From: Lamellibrachia satsuma
Lineage: Eukaryota > Annelida > Polychaeta > Sabellida > Siboglinidae
DNA length: 64,000 nt
Direction: 5' to 3'
Assembly (NCBI GenBank): GCA_033239005.1
Contig: BSQZ01000011.1
Span: 1,814,001-1,878,000, forward strand
Shown: piece after piece, positions 12,301 to 20,358 of the stretch
How positions within the stretch are numbered: the first letter of the stretch is position 1
Layout of the letters: the number at the start of each line of letters is the position of its first letter
Program-made: the position numbers and the translations under genes
Notes under the pieces: model-generated
Databases searched by the model: none
Seen by the model: only the letters and a program-made list of their open reading frames with translations
Told to the model about the DNA's origin: nothing

Positions 12301-12952
12301 GCTGGTCAGTGATATTATAGCAGTAGCTATCGTAGTAATACCGCTAGTGGTCGTAATATGTTTCACGTTATTCCAAAATAATAAGAATTTGTATGTATGT
12401 TTCTAGAACCTCTTCAAGTGAAAAGTGGCTAAACATTGTAATTATACTTTAAAGATTGTTGATTGTTTTTATCGTCAAATCAAGCTAAATAGTATAAACT
12501 CTGTTCTGTCTGTTTTATCATTTTGACCACCCAAATTTGTTGTAATGACATACAATTTGTTACCTGTTTAATTTGAATGTTTCAACTCAAATATCATGTT
12601 TACGTTGCATTCTGAAGAGCGAGGTTGATATGCATAACCAGATAATGGTAAAATTATATTTGAAAATTATTGTTCATAAAAACACACTTGGGCAGTGAAG
12701 GGGTTAGGTAGACAAAGTTTATACAATATAGCATGATTTTACAATAAAAACAGTCAGACTAGTCATCTGCTTTAGTGATTGGTCGCATTATACAGTGGCT
12801 ATAGTGGACATAATAGTGAGTGTTCTGTTGTTGTAGGTCCCCGGGGGAAACAGCTAGAGGGGACAGAATGCCCTCTGCACATCCAACACCCCCCTACAGG
12901 GGAGGAGTTTGCCCTTGGCTGCGGCATCTGTCGAAATGCGCATACATTCTAG
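278..12952 (+). CDS. MYCBP2: MYCBP2 (PHR-family RCR E3 ubiquitin ligase), C-terminal 500 codons in 11 exons
   Basis: Exons: 278-397, 856-957, 1963-2091, 3541-3676, 4304-4413, 5379-5576, 8583-8690, 9277-9416, 9969-10146, 12139-12304, 12837-12952 (TAG). All junctions are AG/GT and the phases join to 1503 nt. The product matches the end of PAM/Highwire/RPM-1: a Cys-rich region, a RING (CMVC...[10 protein letters not shown]...CPIC) and a C-terminal tandem-cysteine domain. Known family role: a giant neuronal E3 that uses a RING-Cys-relay to esterify Thr/Ser and controls synapse growth and axon degeneration. Both relay cysteines are present (codons at 10063 and 12211; human C4520 and C4572), as is the following catalytic His in CHD. 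Only the C-terminus is here; the family is about 4600 aa, so most of the gene lies upstream. No frameshift or stop was seen. Several introns begin with tandem arrays. Confidence 0.97.
398..657 (+). repeat. 20/40-bp minisatellite whose units start with a splice-donor motif
   Basis: Thirteen 20-bp units at 398, 418, 438 and so on to 638 follow the pattern GTRAGTA..CAGT.CCCCCA. Alternating subtypes make a 40-bp period. The first unit is the actual donor of exon w1. Most later units keep GTGAGT or GTAAGT; exceptions are ATAAGT at 518 and GTGAAT at 578. Confidence 0.95.
856..957 (+). CDS. MYCBP2: MYCBP2 exon w2
   Basis: Thirty-four codons beginning [20 protein letters not shown], a strongly conserved PHR-protein segment. 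The acceptor is CTACAG at 855 and the donor GTATGT at 958. The last 25 bp of the exon are part of a 63-bp tandem repeat that runs into the intron. Confidence 0.95.
933..1247 (+). repeat. 63-bp tandem repeat spanning an exon end and its donor, 5 copies
   Basis: Units start at 933, 996, 1059, 1122 and 1185 (CTCAGGGGAACACGGG...). Each holds 25 bp of exon w2, the donor AGG/GTATGT and 38 bp of intron. Copies are nearly identical, so the array is young or homogenised. Confidence 0.97.
1576..1830 (+). repeat. Short imperfect tandem repeats
   Basis: Three copies of a TTACTAACCTCTCAAGTG-like unit (1576-1627), then a run of diverged CTCAGCCAGTCCGCCGA-type units (about 1655-1825). The open frame here (S/Q/L-rich) is a translation of the repeat. 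Confidence 0.8.
1963..2091 (+). CDS. MYCBP2: MYCBP2 exon w3, Cys/His-rich segment
   Basis: Forty-three codons, [17 protein letters not shown] then [16 protein letters not shown]. It has the pattern of paired cysteines followed by histidines (B-box-like) seen at this place in PHR proteins. Phase 0 at both ends; donor GTAGGT. Confidence 0.95.
2475..3270 (+). mobile_element. LINE family A (CR1/L2/Jockey-like), 3' fragment
   Basis: Open frame from [13 protein letters not shown] to [13 protein letters not shown] (stop 3168) is the C-terminal part of a non-LTR reverse transcriptase (motifs [28 protein letters not shown]). It is uninterrupted. The 3' end carries two TTGTTAAATC/A repeats (about 3247-3268). 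It is 5'-truncated just after the catalytic motif and sits in a MYCBP2 intron in sense orientation. Confidence 0.92.
3329..3356 (+). repeat. (TAA)n microsatellite
   Basis: Trinucleotide run following the LINE A fragment, in an AT-rich stretch; nothing else recognised in 3270-3540. Confidence 0.85.
3541..3676 (+). CDS. MYCBP2: MYCBP2 exon w4
   Basis: Begins [19 protein letters not shown] and continues to [11 protein letters not shown]; ends in phase 1 before GTAAAG. It matches the conserved segment before the Cys-rich region of the family. The acceptor TACCATGCAG follows a T-rich tract. Confidence 0.95.
3755..3995 (+). repeat. AT-rich dispersed repeat, copy 1
   Basis: Includes TATTATGGTAGGACTATT and AAGCGCCTGAGAGTAATCTCGATTCATTGGG. 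The same blocks occur in reverse complement at 44640-44890, and the first block recurs near 63710. It looks like an old SINE or LINE tail; family not recognised. Confidence 0.6.
4304..4413 (+). CDS. MYCBP2: MYCBP2 exon w5
   Basis: Gly-rich start ([11 protein letters not shown]), then ACRFCGAV and NICSDPECQ with paired cysteines typical of the zinc-binding stretch just before the RING. Acceptor GTTTTAG at 4303, donor GTACAG at 4414, phase 1 to 0. Confidence 0.94.
5048..5278 (+). repeat. Diverged ~28-bp tandem repeat
   Basis: About eight imperfect copies built on TCATGTGATA(A/G)AGTACTTACG just upstream of exon w6. Confidence 0.75.
5379..5576 (+). CDS. MYCBP2: MYCBP2 exon w6, start of RING
   Basis: Contains [21 protein letters not shown], then the conserved [14 protein letters not shown], where the RING begins. 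The segment RRTDGTDSR before LKQDADD is less conserved. Ends APCIQ before donor GTGAGG, which opens a G-rich intron leading into a 29-bp minisatellite. Confidence 0.96.
5690..6412 (+). repeat. 29-bp minisatellite, left block
   Basis: About 25 copies of a unit like GTGTGAGAGATGGGTTGTGATGAGGTAGG. It continues at 8194-8355 on the far side of a LINE insertion. Confidence 0.95.
6413..8193 (-). mobile_element. LINE family B (CR1/L2-like), 5'-truncated, inserted in a minisatellite
   Basis: On the minus strand the sequence encodes [38 protein letters not shown] and FADDSQLY (RT core), then [23 protein letters not shown] and [10 protein letters not shown], ending at stop 6593. The 3' tail is an (ATT)n run at 6414-6433. 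The part before the RT palm is missing. A 77-bp unit is amplified at 7340-7630 and breaks the frame, so the copy is inactive. Confidence 0.93.
7340..7630 (-). repeat. 77-bp tandem amplification inside LINE B
   Basis: Copies are 77 bp apart (GCAGCCATCT at 7361, 7438, 7515, 7592). The unit lies between the FADD region and the RT connection domain. Since 77 is not a multiple of 3, each copy shifts the frame. Confidence 0.93.
8194..8355 (+). repeat. 29-bp minisatellite, right block
   Basis: Same unit as 5690-6412, resuming at TTGTGATGAGG directly after the 5' end of LINE B. Confidence 0.93.
8583..8690 (+). CDS. MYCBP2: MYCBP2 exon w7, RING core
   Basis: Thirty-six codons, [20 protein letters not shown] ending in SKCPICK. 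It holds the central Cys/His ligands and the last CPIC pair of the RING. The RING ligands are therefore split over two exons separated by a 3-kb intron that contains a LINE. Confidence 0.97.
8905..9135 (+). repeat. ~60-bp tandem repeat, about 4 copies
   Basis: Unit ATCTGAAGACCTATCTTCRCTCATCCTCTCTAGCTCCACAGTGTGTTCAGTC (about 55-61 bp), in the intron between exons w7 and w8. Confidence 0.9.
9277..9416 (+). CDS. MYCBP2: MYCBP2 exon w8, linker helix
   Basis: [19 protein letters not shown] followed by [19 protein letters not shown]. This is the helical linker between the RING and the tandem-cysteine domain. It ends in phase 2 before GTGTGT; the split Arg codon is completed by the next exon. Confidence 0.96.
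9969..10146 (+). CDS. MYCBP2: MYCBP2 exon w9, tandem-cysteine domain with first relay Cys
   Basis: [20 protein letters not shown], then YYGGEARC and [13 protein letters not shown]. The Cys of GGEARC (codon 10063-10065) aligns with human C4520, the upstream relay cysteine. Donor GTAGTT; a 23-bp tandem array starts about ten bases into the intron. Confidence 0.97.
10157..11078 (+). repeat. 23-bp minisatellite, about 40 copies
   Basis: Unit CTCTCAAGACAACATACTGTATT, starting about 10 bp after the donor of exon w9. It stays open in three frames, which explains the long S/Q/T/Y-rich frames here. Confidence 0.95.
11355..12062 (-). mobile_element. LINE family A, degenerate antisense copy
   Basis: Same 3' half as the copy at 13962-16748 but with many frameshifts. 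Recognisable pieces are the AACAAGATTGCCATCC tail, the C-terminal domain, the FGKCKC region and the region around the catalytic motif. It is antisense within the last-but-one MYCBP2 intron. Confidence 0.85.
12139..12304 (+). CDS. MYCBP2: MYCBP2 exon w10, tandem-cysteine domain with second relay Cys
   Basis: [20 protein letters not shown], then [18 protein letters not shown]. The Cys of FFCFG (12211-12213) aligns with the downstream substrate-loading human C4572, and the His of CHD with H4583. Phase 1 end before GTCAGT. Confidence 0.97.
12837..12952 (+). CDS. MYCBP2: MYCBP2 terminal exon w11
   Basis: [20 protein letters not shown], then [16 protein letters not shown] and TAG. It ends exactly where PHR proteins end (NAHTF). 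The acceptor TTGTTGTAG is at 12836. Confidence 0.97.
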
Positions 12953-13490
12953 TGTCAATTGTAGTGTCTAGAATGTCAACCACACTATATCTGCAGTGTC
13001 ACCCACAGTCTTTGAAGTGTTATTTAGTTTCTAGTGTGACAACTGCTGTCTCTAGGTTTTTGACCAGAGTTTCTGGAGTTTTAACCATATTTCCTAGATT
13101 GCTGGGATCGACAAGCTTTTCAAATGGAGTGCCACGTTAGTGATTTTGAATAAGTCAACAGTCCACATGTCTTAGGTGATCGTTTGTCTGTTCATTGAGA
13201 CTTAGCTTACAGGCTATTGCATTGTGATATATATATGTTATAGTTAGGCAAATGTCTTGTTAATATAATACTCCGATTAATGACAGTTAAGATTAAATGT
13301 AACTTGTAGCTGTATTTAGGGATGTCACAATGTGTAATCTACCATCTACTTAACTCTGATTCAATGCACCAATAATTATATTTCATGGCATGTCCATGAG
13401 TGTAATTTATTATAACTATATGTCAACTTTTTTGTGAAAAAAAGCTGGATTTTACTATTCAAAAATAAATGTTATTCATGTCGTGTTCTT
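12953..13490 (+). other. Probable MYCBP2 3' UTR
   Basis: An AATAAA at 13464-13469 lies about 510 bp after the stop and is the first canonical poly(A) signal. No coding potential was seen before it. The exact end is inferred. Confidence 0.5.
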
Positions 13491-13499
13491 GGCATGCAA

Positions 13500-13960
13500 C
13501 AAAGGCCATCTTGACTAGAGTGACGTATGGTGTAACTGCTGCGCCACTACGTATTTCACATCTCAACACAGACTCCTTGGTGTATCATCCACGTGTCCGT
13601 CTCTAAACTGCGTCCGCCTCTTGCATATCGTGAAGTTCATCTTTATGATCGGTTTCACCTACACGTGCTGCCAAATAGTCGCAGTTTCGACCGAACTGGT
13701 TTTAAAACAGGACCAGCCTTGCACAGTCAAATTCCCATCATTTCTAGCACAGTCTTATGTAGAACACTGGCCAACACTCCTAAGGAGTGACATGGTTGGG
13801 TGTACATGGAGTATCTGCTGCTTAGTCAGTCATGCTTGGATTCCAATATTTTATTGTTTTGGTAAAATAAGAGAATTTAAAACAGTTCTTGCTGGTATGG
13901 ATGGTATATAAAGTGTTGCTACGGAAATGCCATGTTTGAGAAGGTTTCCGACTGGCAAGG
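13500..13960. other. Intergenic, unrecognised
   Basis: Two overlapping short open frames (13593-13911) have no recognised similarity or codon signal. No repeat seen. Confidence 0.4.
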
Positions 13961-13961
13961 A

Positions 13962-16748
13962 TAACAAGATTGCCATCCCAAACAACAAGTTCCAGATGGC
14001 AAGTGGACAAGGAAGCCATTGGCTTATCGAGAGTCCAACAATTTTCTCATCTATGTGTAGCCCGCCCTTATCAAATATCTGTCAATTCTATTTTTAAACA
14101 TATTCACACTACTAGGATTAGCACAGTCATTTGGCAGTTTGTTCCATTCATTTATCACCCTCTGTGAGAAAGAGTACTTTCTCATGTCCAACCTACACTG
14201 CTCGTTAACTAATGCTGCTTTGTGTCCTCTGGTTCTACTGCCTTCTTTAAGTTTGAAGAACATATTCTTATCAACATCCTCATAACCGTTCACTGTTTTA
14301 AACACTTCTATTTGGTCTTCTCTTAGTCTCCTGGTCTCTAGTGTTGTCAAACCACATTGTAATAAGCGACTTTCGTAACTAAGGTCTCTTAATTCTGGAA
14401 TCATCTTAGTTGCTCTTCGTTGTATTCTTTCTAGCTTATCTATGTCTTTTTTACGATATGGCCTCCATGCTTGAATACAATATTCCAAATGTGGTCTAAC
14501 TATTGCTTTGTACAGGGGTACAATTAGCTGTTTCTCCTTATACATGATAGTTCTCCTAATTAGCCCTAGAATTTGTTTTCCTTTTGAAGCAGCAATCCCA
14601 CATTGCTCTGAAACTTTCGTGTCAGCACTAAATGTTACTCCTAAGTTCTTTTCTTGTGTGGTCTACCTAGTTGAGCATCCCCCATTTTATATTCTTCATC
14701 CATGTTTCGATGTCCTATGTGTATACATTTACACTTCCCAAAATTTAATAACATTTGCCATTTTTCTGACCGTTTAACTAATTTATCTAGATCATCCTGT
14801 AAACTTAGTTTATCTGTATCATTTGTAACCTTTCTGTATACTTTTGTGTCATCTGCAAATTTTAGTACATTGCAAGATATGTCATCTTCTAAATCGTTTA
14901 TATATATTAAAAACAGTATAGGGCCTAATACTGATCCCTGTGGTACCCTACTCAAAAACCGATTTCCAGTTTGAAATCTCACCATCTACTATTACTCTCT
15001 GTCTTCTGTGTGTAAGCCACTTTTCTATCCAGTAGATTACATCATTACCTATACCATGGGCTTTTAGCTTAAGTAACAATCTCTGGTGTGGCACTTTATC
15101 GAAAGCTTTCTGAAAATCTAAGTAGACAACATCCACTGGTGACCCGTCATCTACCCACTTTGTAATTTCTTCAAAAAACATAAGAGATTGGTTAGACATG
15201 ACCTTGCTTTTAGGAACCCATGTTGAGATGTATTTATTAAATTATGTTTTACAAGGAATTCGACCATGTGGTCTCTAATTAATGTTTCGAGTAATTTACA
15301 TACAACTGATGTTAAACTCACTGGTCTGTAATTTTCTGGCTTGTTCCTTGATCCCTTCTTAAATAGTGGCGTAATGTTTGCTTCTTTCCATTCTGAAGGA
15401 ACTATTCCTTGTTCTAGTGACAAGTTAAACAATTTTGCAAGTGGTGTACTAATTTGCTTAACAATTTCCTTAAGCAGTTTGGGTGGTATCCCATCAACTC
15501 CAGGTGATTTATTATCTTTCATCTTCTTAATTTTGTTTGCTATCATTTCAGGAGTTACAAATAACTGCCCTAAATGTTCTGATTTATTGCCCTCAAATTT
15601 AGTAAATGGAACTGGAAGTGAGCTGATATCTTCTGTGGTAAAAACTGAGCTGAAATACTCATTCGGGACCTCTGCCATTTGAAACCCGTCTGAAATTATG
15701 TTTCCCCTGTTGTTTTCCAGTGGTCCGACCTTATCTCGAACTTTCTGTTTACTCTTTACATAAGCATAGAAACTCTTGCTGTCATTTTTATATTATCAGC
15801 CAATTTTTGTTCAAAGGTTCTTTTAGATTTTCTGATTTCAGTTGTAGCTAGGTTAAGTGCCTCTTTGTGATTTGCATAGTCTTCATCCTTTCTGGTACGC
15901 TTATAAACCCTCCACATAGTTTGCTTAAACACTATTTTCTAATAGCTTCTTTTGAAAAGTGTTTCTTTCTAGACCATTCTCCTTTTTTTTTCAAAGAAAA
16001 AATTTATCGATGATACTCTCAACTTCATATTTTAGAATATTCCAACATTCAATTGCGGTCTTATTCATCAGCATGTTATTCCAATCTAGCTTTGCTAAGT
16101 ATTTTCTCATATCTTTATAGTTACCTTTGTAGAAGTTTCTCCTATATGTTTTTTTACTTTCAGATTTTACACTGATGTCAAACTGTATTTGATTGGGGTC
16201 ATGGTTACCCAATGGTTCAAGTATTTTTTTATTGTCCACTTATTCTTTTTGTGATGATAAAACTATATATAATACATTTTCTCCCTGTTTGGTTCTAGCA
16301 TGTGCTGAGTATGGAAGCTATCCTGAATTAAAAATAGAAATTGTTGGTCCTCACCCCTGTACTCTCTACAGATTTCCATTGTATGTGTCCATGGTTAAAA
16401 TCTCCCATTATGATACATTCCCCTTTACTAACTTCCTTTATAGCATTTTGTGTTATCCTCTTCATTTATGTTTGGACTTTGGTAAACTAATCCAATAGTT
16501 AATTTTGAATTTCCTGAAACTATTTTGCACCAAACAGCTTCATCGTAATCTGCTTTGTTTTCTAATTTTATTTCATAAGCCTGAATAGATTCTTTAACAT
16601 ATAAAATAACTCCCCCTCCCCTTCTTTCTATTCGATCTCTCCTAAACATTACGTATCCTGTCAATCCTAATTCAGCATCTGTTATGCCTGTGTTGGCCCA
16701 TGATTCGGTAATACCAGTTATGTGAGGGTCAATATCTTCCACCATAAT
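13962..16748 (-). mobile_element. LINE family A (CR1/L2/Jockey-like), near-complete EN-RT copy
   Basis: Reading 5' to 3' on the minus strand: apurinic-type endonuclease part (ITGITESWAN, RRGGGVILYV, GNHDPNQI), linker, then RT motifs [57 protein letters not shown] and FADDTKVY, and the C-terminal domain ending at 14051. The start of the endonuclease is missing at about 16748. Several frameshifts separate the pieces, so it is a pseudo-copy. It is the longest copy of the family in the window. Confidence 0.93.
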
Positions 16749-16759
16749 GTTTAAATGAC

Positions 16760-17750
16760 AGTTGATGGCTTTGTGGAATGTGCTGAGAAGTATGTGAGAA
16801 TTCTTTTTTCATTTCTGACACTGATGTTCTGATGCATGTAGATCTCACATTTAAATTCCATATTGCTCAGTACGATATAAAACTCCACAAAATGTGTTAA
16901 CTTTTGACAGTAAATTTACACAGTTACGACAATAATCTTAGAAGAAAGTCTTCAGTCGATGCCATTAATTTAGTAAACCTCACCGGGACACATTGGTTGG
17001 TTTCCGACCACTGTGTGGCGCTACAGTTGCAGCAACAACGTCACTGCCGGTGTCGTTGCTTACCTTTTTCCGCTTGGTGTATCTGCGCATGCGCGTACTA
17101 GAAGCATTGGCATTGCTAGTTACAGAGCGTTTATACCCACGCGCGCGCACGTTTGCACGCACGCACGCACGCGCACACACACGATTAGCTGCATCAACGT
17201 GTATGTATGGGGGAAATAGTTTACAACAGAAAATGCCGCTTTTGCGTGTGTACATGGGGAGAAAAATACGCCATTGTTTCTTACTATAGTTCCAAGCTGT
17301 TTTGGTGGTCTGAAGTGTTGATTAAACAAAGGGTATTTCAATTTAATTGTATGAGTAGAGAGGCGCCTGTGTGGCAGTTTGCATGGGTGCGCCGCACAGA
17401 AACAGACATCGACCAAGACAGCAATTGGGATGAAGTGAAATGATTTGGCGCACTTCCGTATGTATGTACAGTAGGATATATGGCAAGGTTGGTAGTAGTA
17501 TCACTACCGCTGGTACGCGAGGATGATGTGTAGTAGATGGGTTTCTTGCAAACCATGATCGTGTTTCGCGGAAGCTGCGTTAAACCAACAGCTAGGGAGC
17601 GAGCGAACGTTTTGAACGTTTCTGTTCACTGGTTGCGTTGTGCAGCGAGACGCGTCGCGCTCTTTACGACGTTCACGGCACCTGCGCCTTGCAACTGTGT
17701 CAAAACTACCGTACCATCAGCCGTATCAGCCATCCAAGTAAAGTAATGTT
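16760..17750. other. Intergenic, unrecognised, with (CGCA)n
   Basis: Contains a GC-rich stretch with alternating CGCACGCACG/CACACA near 17140-17185. Open frames on both strands overlap without recognised similarity. Confidence 0.5.
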
Positions 17751-18265
17751 AAAAGTAATTCTAAATAGACTTAAACCAAACGCAGAAAACAACATCAATT
17801 TCAAGAAAGCTTTTGACAGCGTATGGCATTCAGCTCTCTGGGCAACCATGAAAAAGTACAACATCGGCCGTAACCTTATTCATGTCATTGAACAACTGTA
17901 CACAAAGGCCAGCAGCGCGGTTCTTCCCAACAGTACCGTAAGGGAATGGTTCCACACCACAGTCGGAGTACGGCAAGGTTGTCCTCTTTCCCCAACACTC
18001 TTCAACATCTTCCTGGAACGCATCATGACAGATGCACTTGAAGGTCACATAGGCACAGTCAGCATTGGAGGAAGAACTATCACAAACCTGCGATTTGTTG
18101 ATAACATCGATGCCATAGCTGGAGATGAGCAAGAACTGGCCAACATAGTGAAATGCCTGGACAAAACCTCTTCAGACTATGAGATGGAAATTAATGCAGA
18201 GAAAACAAAGCTCATGACTAACAACTCAGTTGGCATACAAGAACGGATAAGTCCAAAGATATTGT
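17751..18265 (+). mobile_element. LINE family C, RT fragment (sense part)
   Basis: Encodes LKVILNRLKPNAENN joined straight to FKKAFDSVWHSALWATMKKY, then GVRQGCPLSPTLFN and FVDNIDAIAGDEQEL. About 40-50 codons usually found between the first two blocks are missing. The catalytic FADD reads FVDN, so the second Asp is lost and the copy is dead. It ends at NNSVGIQERI. Clade uncertain. Confidence 0.9.
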
Positions 18266-18300
18266 ATCTATGTGTAACCTGCCTTCTGATATAGTTATAC
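18266..18300 (-). mobile_element. Small LINE A 3'-end piece
   Basis: TCTATGTGTAACCTGCCTTCTGATA resembles the antisense 3' coding end of LINE A (compare 11457-11487). It lies between the two halves of LINE C. Confidence 0.5.
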
Positions 18301-18339
18301 TTCTGAGATATTATTATTAGTTATTACCTTTGCTGGTAT

Positions 18340-18895
18340 TTTGTTGCCATTTGTGATTCGTAGAAGTCGAGGCCTGTACATTCTCTGATGTTGTCATTCC
18401 AGTTCTTTTTCTATCTGCCTCCTTCTTTTCCCTCTCACTGTGCTTTGCAGTGTGGTTTTTGCCAGGCCAGTAGATCTTGTGATGTGTCCATACCATCTTA
18501 GTTTGCGCCTTCTGACTGTGGTCAGGATGTCTTCGTGTTGTCCGATGTTTCGACTGATTATCTTTCTGACTTCTTCATTGGTGACATGGTCTGTGTACGA
18601 GATGCGCAAGATGATTCGGTAATTTCTTATCTCCAAAGCTTGTATTCTTCTTTTTAATCCTGCTGTTATGGTCCATGTCTCGCAAGCGTACAGTAAGATC
18701 GATATGACAAGTTCACGCATCAGTCTTATTTTGTTTTTCAGGGTGGTGCTGTTTTTCCACATTGGTTTTAGTCTTGCCATTGCAGCTGTTGTGCAATTCT
18801 TGAAAGGATTTCTGATTTTTATCCTTCATCTAATAGCGTTGCACCACGATATTTGATGTTAGGGACGGATTCTAGTTCTTTCCCATTGACGAGTA
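18340..18895 (-). mobile_element. LINE family C, 3' half in opposite orientation
   Basis: Minus strand encodes VNGKELESVPNIKYRGATLL, SRIAQQ, LLYACETWTITAGLKRRIQA, HVTNEEVRKII and RKLRWYGHITRSTGLAKT. This is the segment that normally follows the one ending at 18265. A stop and a frameshift lie near the start. Confidence 0.9.
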
Positions 18896-18935
18896 TATAC
18901 ATATATTGGACACAAAGCCCGGCCCGTGCAGGGCA

Positions 18936-18937
<2 letters not shown>

Positions 18938-18972
<35 letters not shown>

Positions 18973-19545
18973 TGCTGACACACACAAATCCAAGGACAAA
19001 GCCAGTTACTATGACAATTCAAAGGACGGTGTCATCATTTCAGGGTAATGACTATTTCAGGGTAATATCAGTGCTGATAGGTGTATTATAAAAATAGGGT
19101 ACACTTTATAATGAATTAATACACTTCTATACGAAGACCAAAAAGTTTACCTTCAGTAATCTCTAGAAAGTCAAAACGAAAACACCCACAAAACACTTTG
19201 TCTTTATTAATTATATAATATTTTAATAATAATTTTAATTTAATAGTGCACACACACACGCACGCACACACTGTGTGTGCGTGTGTGTATATATATATAT
19301 TTTTTAATTCTCCCGGATTTGTTTTGTGGATATCCATGTCTCCTGGAAAAGAATCAAATCTTCAGCGTATTCACTTCAGTTCGCCAGGAGCATATATATA
19401 TATATATATATATACATACTCCCTCTCCGCCTTCCGATGTCCAATCCGACAGGACTCACAAGCAAATTCGAATCTCCCGGATTTTGAAACTCAAAAGTTG
19501 GCAGGTATATATAATCCATATTCTCGCACACACGCACGCACGCAC
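18938..19545 (+). repeat. Cluster of (TA)n, (CA)n and (CGCA)n microsatellites
   Basis: (TA)n at about 18938-18971, 19287-19301 and 19392-19414; CA/CG-rich runs at 19250-19287 and 19527-19550. Poly-YI frames here are repeat translations. Confidence 0.9.
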
Positions 19546-19599
19546 GCACACCAAGCGCACCCCCTATGTGGAGTAAAACGCACCCCATTTGAAAAAAAT

Positions 19600-20240
19600 T
19601 ACATGGAAATGTTTTTAGCACAAATTAATCCATTTAATATTTAGCACAACATTTTTTCACAATAATTTCTAGGCCAACTGGCTAATATTAAATAATTTGG
19701 TTTGACATTATTATAATAATTTGGTTTAACAATATTATAAACTGAGGGGCATTCCGACCAGGCGGTTGGAGCACGGCGACTATAGCTTTTGTGCATTCAG
19801 GTTGTGGTGCATTCAGGCAGTGGAGCATTCCGACTATCATTCTTCCTGCCTGGCAAGGCGGCTTTGTAGCTGTAGAGAAATTCCTCAGTACTCCAATGTC
19901 TATCAAGACGGTTTTTAAATGAATTGTCACTTGGGGCAGTCACGGCAAGGTTATGTCAAAGGCACTATATGGCTAGCTTTTTTATTACGTTGATTTTATG
20001 GATACGACCAGTCACGTCCACGCAGTCATCGCATTCGTTTTCATCCAACCGAGACCTATGAAACCATTTGTTAAACCAAGTTTCATTGGTCGCATACGGA
20101 AACTCGACCTACTCTTATCCAATCGAATACAGCTTTAATAATATGCAATTACCCGTCATCGTCATCACATGATCACAAGTAATTCGCCATCTTTAGGAGA
20201 AGTCGGGTTTGTGTAACGCAATCAGTAAAGCAGTGAACAC
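19600..20240. other. Intergenic upstream of the proteolipid gene; promoter not resolved
   Basis: Short repeats of GGTGCATTCAGG/GAGCATTCCGAC at 19745-19850. No clear TATA box next to the gene. TTTTTGTTTAG at about 20243-20253 could be a 5'-UTR intron acceptor; this is unproven. Confidence 0.35.
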
Positions 20241-20279
20241 CGTTTTTGTTTAGGTCTTTTACGGCTCAGATCTCTCATC

Positions 20280-20358
20280 ATGGTTGCTGACGATACTTCA
20301 CCGGTATACGCCCCATTTTTCAGCGTAATGGGAGCTGCATCAGCCATGGTATTCAGCG
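20280..20358 (+). CDS. ATP6V0C: ATP6V0C exon 1
   Basis: [20 protein letters not shown] to MVFS plus one base; donor GTACGT. Encodes the short lumenal N-terminus and the start of helix 1. Confidence 0.97.

Noticed and set aside
17751..18895. Twin priming as the cause of the LINE C rearrangement
   Set aside because: Twin priming gives an inverted 5' part before a sense 3' part. Here the 5' part is followed by an inverted 3' part, the wrong order on either strand.
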